From an archaeon (GTDB lineage: Archaea > Micrarchaeota > Micrarchaeia > Anstonellales > Bilamarchaeaceae): a DNA stretch of 7,088 nucleotides. Where the stretch lies: the NCBI GenBank assembly GCA_020052325.1, contig JAGVPF010000179.1:1-7088 (forward strand), given 5' to 3'. The position numbers were made by a program, and so were the translations under genes. The notes beneath the pieces were generated by a model, which was not told the origin of the DNA, made no database searches, and was given only the letters and a program-made list of their open reading frames with translations. Below, piece after piece: positions 4,601 to 7,088 of the stretch (its first letter is position 1; each line of letters begins with the position of its first letter).

Positions 4601-5047
4601 ATGTCTGAAGTCGAAATGAGCCAGGAGCAGCTCAATTATGAGCTTGCGGTCTATCGTGAGCAGGTAGCGATGATAAAGCGGGAGACCGAAAGGGTCAGCC
4701 TCACGACAATCGACCTCACAAACGCCCTCAAGACGGTCGAAAACCTCCAAAGCGGCGAAGCGCTCATACCAATCGGAGGCGGCGCGCTGGCAAGGGGCAC
4801 GGTATCCAACACGATGGTGCTCGTCCCAATCGGAGCCGAATACCTCCTCGAGATGGACAAGGACATGGCAGCAGACGAGATGAGGAGGCGCATAGACGCT
4901 ACGAGGAAGGCCATCGAAAAGCTCAATATCGAGTTCAACCGCATCGTGGGGAAATTGCGCGAGGTTTCGGGCCAGCTGCAGAGAATCGAGGTGCAGGACC
5001 AGTTAAACCAGCGCGTCGATAGCAACATCCGCGAGGATTACATATAA
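4601..5047 (+). CDS. pfdA: Prefoldin subunit alpha
   Basis: Prefoldin is a jellyfish-shaped hexamer (two alpha, four beta subunits) that catches unfolded nascent proteins with its coiled-coil tips and hands them to the thermosome. The 148 residues show the alpha-subunit layout: an N-terminal coiled coil (about 5-50, heptads in YELAVYREQVAMIKRETERV), two central beta hairpins (about 53-85) with the signature ALIPIGGGALARGTV and VLVPIGAEYLLE, and a C-terminal coiled coil (about 90-135). GTGAT overlaps the eL20 stop and lies three bases before the ATG at 4601, so translation is probably coupled. A second in-frame Met at 4616 is possible but less well placed. It is the last gene before the T-run terminator. 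Confidence 0.96.
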   Translation: MSEVEMSQEQLNYELAVYREQVAMIKRETERVSLTTIDLTNALKTVENLQSGEALIPIGGGALARGTVSNTMVLVPIGAEYLLEMDKDMAADEMRRRIDATRKAIEKLNIEFNRIVGKLREVSGQLQRIEVQDQLNQRVDSNIREDYI

Positions 5048-5055
5048 GTTCCTAG

Positions 5056-5083
5056 TTTTTCATTTACATTTTTCATCCTTTTT
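5056..5083 (+). terminator. Triple T-run terminator after prefoldin alpha
   Basis: Three runs of five T (5056-5060, 5069-5073, 5079-5083) lie 9-36 bases past the stop codon. Each run is followed by CAT, so TTTTTCAT occurs three times. Successive T-runs without a hairpin are the standard archaeal termination signal. It suggests that ftsY is at least partly uncoupled from the ribosomal operon. Confidence 0.7.
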
Positions 5084-5096
5084 CATTTCTCCGAAC

Positions 5097-5118
5097 GAAG
5101 TTTGACGGATGAAGTTTG
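5097..5118 (+). repeat. Direct repeat GAAGTTTG x2 before ftsY
   Basis: GAAGTTTG occurs at 5097-5104 and 5111-5118, six bases apart, between the terminator and the ftsY ribosome binding site. This is where an ftsY promoter or operator would be expected, but no good TATA box is present. The nearest candidate, CTTTAA at 5125-5130, would place the start past the ribosome binding site. Confidence 0.3.
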
Positions 5119-5143
5119 GTCAAGCTTTAACCGGGGTCAAAAC

Positions 5144-5149
5144 GGAGGA
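5144..5149 (+). promoter_or_regulatory. Ribosome binding site that fixes the ftsY start at GTG
   Basis: GGAGGA lies six bases before the GTG at 5156. It makes the upstream in-frame TTG at 5102 unnecessary and shows that ftsY mRNA has a leader. Confidence 0.8.
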
Positions 5150-5155
5150 AAGCTT

Positions 5156-6673
5156 GTGTTTGATTTCCTGAAGAAAAAAATCAGCGGCTTCATCGACGGC
5201 ATCACCAAAAAGGAGGAGGAGAAGGCCGAGCCCCCGCAGGAGAAGCCTGCGGAAAAGGAGGAGATGGCGGCGGAGATTCCTGAGCATGAGGAAAAGCCGG
5301 CGAAGAAGGAGGCGAAAGCGCCGCTGAAAAAGGAAGAGAAGAAAGCCCCGCCCAAGCAGAAAAAAGCCGAAGAGCCGGAACCTGAAAGGCCTCCGGAGAA
5401 AATCCCGGAAAAAATTTCCGTGAAACCCGCTCCCAAAACGACTCCCATACCGAAACCCGAACCAGTTAGGGTTGCCCCCCATCCCGCGCCTAAAAAACCC
5501 GAACCCGTAAAGACGGTCGTGGCGGAAAAGAAGGAAGAGAAACCTGCGCCGCCAAAGCCGCTAATCAAGCACGAACCCGGGCCCGCCCCCGTGGCAAAAC
5601 CAGCCCCGGAATCAAAACCCGCACCAATCATCAAGCCGGCGATAAAACCCGTTCCAGAACCGGAACCCGAACCCGTAGGGGTGGAAACACCCGCACCGGA
5701 AATCGAGGAAGTGCCTGAGCAGAAAGCGGCTCCGGCCCCCAAGCAAGCGCCGCTTGAAATGGAAACGGAGAAGCCGAAGGAAAGAATCAGGCTCGGCCTT
5801 GTCGGGGCGGTTAAAAGCTTCATCACGCGCGAGGTTGAAATCACTGAAAAAGACGTCAAGGACATGGTCGAGTCCTTGGAACTCGAGCTGCTTGAGGCCG
5901 ATGTGGATATCGGCGTCGCCGAAAGCATCAAGGAGGAGCTGATGGGCAAGCTCGTCGGCTCGAAAGTCGGGAAGGACAATCTCCATTCTTTCGTCAGCGG
6001 CTCGATAAAGGAGACCCTCGTTGATATACTCACGAACGAGAAGGATTTCGACATCGTGTCCAGGGTTGAAAGCTCGGAAAAGCCCGTCAAAATCATGTTC
6101 ATAGGCATAAACGGCGCGGGGAAAACCACTACGATAGCGAAGGTCGCAAAGCTCCTGATGGACAACAACAGGAAGGTCGTCTTTGCGGCGGCGGACACGT
6201 TCCGCGCTGCGGCAATCGAGCAGATGGGCGTGCATGCCGAGCGCCTGAACGTGAAAATGATAGCGCGCGAGTACGGGAGCGACCCGACATCCGTTGCGTA
6301 CGATGCGGTCAACTATGCAAAGGCGCACGGGGCTGATGCGGTCCTCATCGATACGGCCGGAAGGCAGGACACGAACATCAGCTTATTGAATGAAATGAAA
6401 AAGATGAAGCGCGTGATATCCCCGGACATCACAATCTACATCGGGGAGAGCATCGCCGGGAACGCGATTCTCGAGCAGGTTTCGGCATTCAACCGCGAAG
6501 TCGGCGTGGATGCCGTAATCCTGAGCAAGCTGGACTGCGACCCGAAAGGCGGGACCATGCTCTCGATAGGCAAGGTGACCGGCGTGCCCATAATCTATGT
6601 CGGGATAGGCCAGGGGTACGATGCGCTCGAGCGCTTCGACCCGGAAAAGATTGTCAGCCGGATTGTTGAATAA
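5156..6673 (+). CDS. ftsY: Signal recognition particle receptor FtsY with a long disordered N-terminal tail
   Basis: FtsY is the membrane-associated GTPase that docks SRP-ribosome complexes at the Sec translocon; SRP54 and FtsY activate each other's GTP hydrolysis. The 505 residues begin MFDFLKKKISGFIDG, a likely amphipathic membrane-binding helix. Residues about 16-207 are a Lys/Glu/Pro/Ala-rich stretch with no fold, acidic/basic at first and proline-rich later. The NG core follows: N domain about 208-305, then the G domain with P-loop GINGAGKT (317-324), ADTFRAAA (346-353), DTAGR (399-403), GESIAGNAILEQ, and SKLDCDPKGG (457-466) for guanine recognition and the closing loop. It ends with the FtsY-type GIGQGYDALERFDPEKIV. 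The GTG start is set by GGAGGA six bases upstream and by the conserved first residues. The total is long for archaea because of the tail alone. The family is certain; a membrane role for the tail is inferred. Confidence 0.97.
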   Translation: MFDFLKKKISGFIDGITKKEEEKAEPPQEKPAEKEEMAAEIPEHEEKPAKKEAKAPLKKEEKKAPPKQKKAEEPEPERPPEKIPEKISVKPAPKTTPIPKPEPVRVAPHPAPKKPEPVKTVVAEKKEEKPAPPKPLIKHEPGPAPVAKPAPESKPAPIIKPAIKPVPEPEPEPVGVETPAPEIEEVPEQKAAPAPKQAPLEMETEKPKERIRLGLVGAVKSFITREVEITEKDVKDMVESLELELLEADVDIGVAESIKEELMGKLVGSKVGKDNLHSFVSGSIKETLVDILTNEKDFDIVSRVESSEKPVKIMFIGINGAGKTTTIAKVAKLLMDNNRKVVFAAADTFRAAAIEQMGVHAERLNVKMIAREYGSDPTSVAYDAVNYAKAHGADAVLIDTAGRQDTNISLLNEMKKMKRVISPDITIYIGESIAGNAILEQVSAFNREVGVDAVILSKLDCDPKGGTMLSIGKVTGVPIIYVGIGQGYDALERFDPEKIVSRIVE

Positions 6674-6766
6674 GAATAGTATGCTGCCCTATCGCAACCG
6701 CATACCCTGTTTAGCGGACGGCATCGGGATACCCAAACTGACTTTTCCATCAATTTAGACCTCGTA

Positions 6767-6781
6767 TTTTAGCATCTAAAA
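6767..6781. repeat. Inverted repeat TTTTAG-CAT-CTAAAA upstream of a TATA box
   Basis: A perfect six-base inverted repeat around a three-base centre ends four bases before the TATA box of the last gene. A further TTTAGA at 6754-6759 can pair with TCTAAA at 6775-6780. The position is that of an operator overlapping the TFB recognition element; it could instead be a small RNA hairpin at the ftsY 3' end. Confidence 0.35.
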
Positions 6782-6785
6782 AAAC

Positions 6786-6793
6786 GTATAAAT
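6786..6793 (+). promoter_or_regulatory. TATA box of the right-edge gene
   Basis: GTATAAAT, centred 31 bases before the ATG at 6821 and 37 before the ATG at 6827. Transcription should start near 6814-6817. The 6674-6826 gap otherwise shows no T-run terminator longer than four bases and no RNA gene that I can see. Confidence 0.6.
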
Positions 6794-6826
6794 GCTTCGC
6801 TGCAAGAAAGTAGATTGGTGATGTTA

Positions 6827-7088
6827 ATGGCAGGACGAAGATCGGGGAATTCTGAGGAAAACGAAGATGCCAGAAGGGCTACAGTGCCAGTCCGGACCCA
6901 GGCAGCAACGGATTTGCCCGGGCAGGCGAGGGCGTTCTTCGCCAGCGAGCGCGGGGAGGGGCTCGGGGCATTCATCGACGGCATGCTCGCACGGATGTAT
7001 AACGACGCCCGCGGCGACGGGGCTGTTCTCAGGCAAAGATACGGAGAACCGACCGTAGATGCTGATGGAACGACTGTGGCTCCGGAAA
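6827..7088 (+). CDS. Unrecognised protein, C-terminus cut by the window edge
   Basis: The frame is open from 6821 to the right edge; 87 residues are visible from the chosen ATG at 6827. I do not recognise it. Residues 1-35 are polar and probably flexible (MAGRRSGNSEENEDARRATV). Residues about 36-60 look helical (ARAFFASERGEGLGAFIDGMLARMYNDA in short pieces), and an acidic, Thr-rich stretch follows. There is no membrane segment or catalytic motif in the visible part. GGTGAT at 6817-6822, four bases before the ATG at 6827, fits the 16S rRNA 3' end and favours this start. If the mRNA is leaderless, the in-frame ATG at 6821 (two extra residues) would be used. It has its own TATA box and is not obviously tied to ftsY. 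Confidence 0.6.
   Translation, partial: MAGRRSGNSEENEDARRATVPVRTQAATDLPGQARAFFASERGEGLGAFIDGMLARMYNDARGDGAVLRQRYGEPTVDADGTTVAPE

Noticed and set aside
5102..5155. In-frame TTG start adding 18 residues to FtsY
   Set aside because: GTG at 5156 has GGAGGA six bases upstream and gives the typical FtsY N-terminus.
5137..6312. 391-codon open frame on the minus strand
   Set aside because: It is an antisense shadow of the FtsY low-complexity tail and NG core, with a Ser/Gly/Phe-rich composition no real protein would be expected to have.
6674..6760. Possible small RNA after ftsY
   Set aside because: Only short pairings (CCGC/GCGG) and no tRNA, H/ACA or C/D signature could be found.
1..7088. New defence, mobile or toxin-antitoxin system
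   Set aside because: No transposase, integrase, CRISPR repeats, terminal repeats or recognisable toxin pair. The nucleotidyltransferase alone, without a HEPN partner in view, does not support one.

Overview
The window is a chromosomal piece of an archaeon. The evidence is a set of archaeal/eukaryal-type information genes (fibrillarin, eS19, a PDCD5-family protein, eL39, eL31, aIF6, eL20/LX, prefoldin alpha, FtsY), TATA-box promoters about 28 bases upstream of start codons, GGTGA-type ribosome binding sites inside operons, and T-run terminators. Coding regions are GC-rich and intergenic gaps AT-rich. The lineage cannot be fixed from the sequence. Compact proteins beside long charged tails would suit a DPANN-type or euryarchaeal genome, but this is a guess.

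Layout. Positions 1-1760 are on the minus strand. They hold a nucleotidyltransferase-fold protein cut by the left edge (1-440), an unrecognised 171-residue protein (542-1057), and the rRNA 2'-O-methyltransferase fibrillarin (1104-1760). Fibrillarin is divergent from an unrecognised 138-residue protein (1815-2231). A single TATA octamer sits exactly midway between their two start codons. From 2346 on, everything is on the plus strand: eS19 and a PDCD5-family protein (2346-3046), then eL39, eL31, aIF6, eL20 and prefoldin alpha (3120-5047), a triple T-run terminator, and ftsY (5156-6673). A promoter and an unrecognised protein cut by the right edge follow (6827-7088). eL39 (54 aa) and eL20 (59 aa) are short but clear.

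How the genes fit together. The plus-strand block is the familiar archaeal ribosome and co-translational targeting cluster. It contains small ribosomal proteins of the exit-tunnel region (eL39, eL31), the subunit anti-association factor aIF6, a chaperone subunit for nascent chains (prefoldin alpha) and the SRP receptor (FtsY). Fibrillarin adds rRNA modification.

No new biological system is evident. The most notable points are the symmetric bidirectional promoter, the matching Lys/Glu/Pro tails on eL31 and FtsY, several small regulatory-looking motifs, and three proteins I cannot assign. There is no RNA gene, mobile element, CRISPR array or gene-free stretch over 300 bases.
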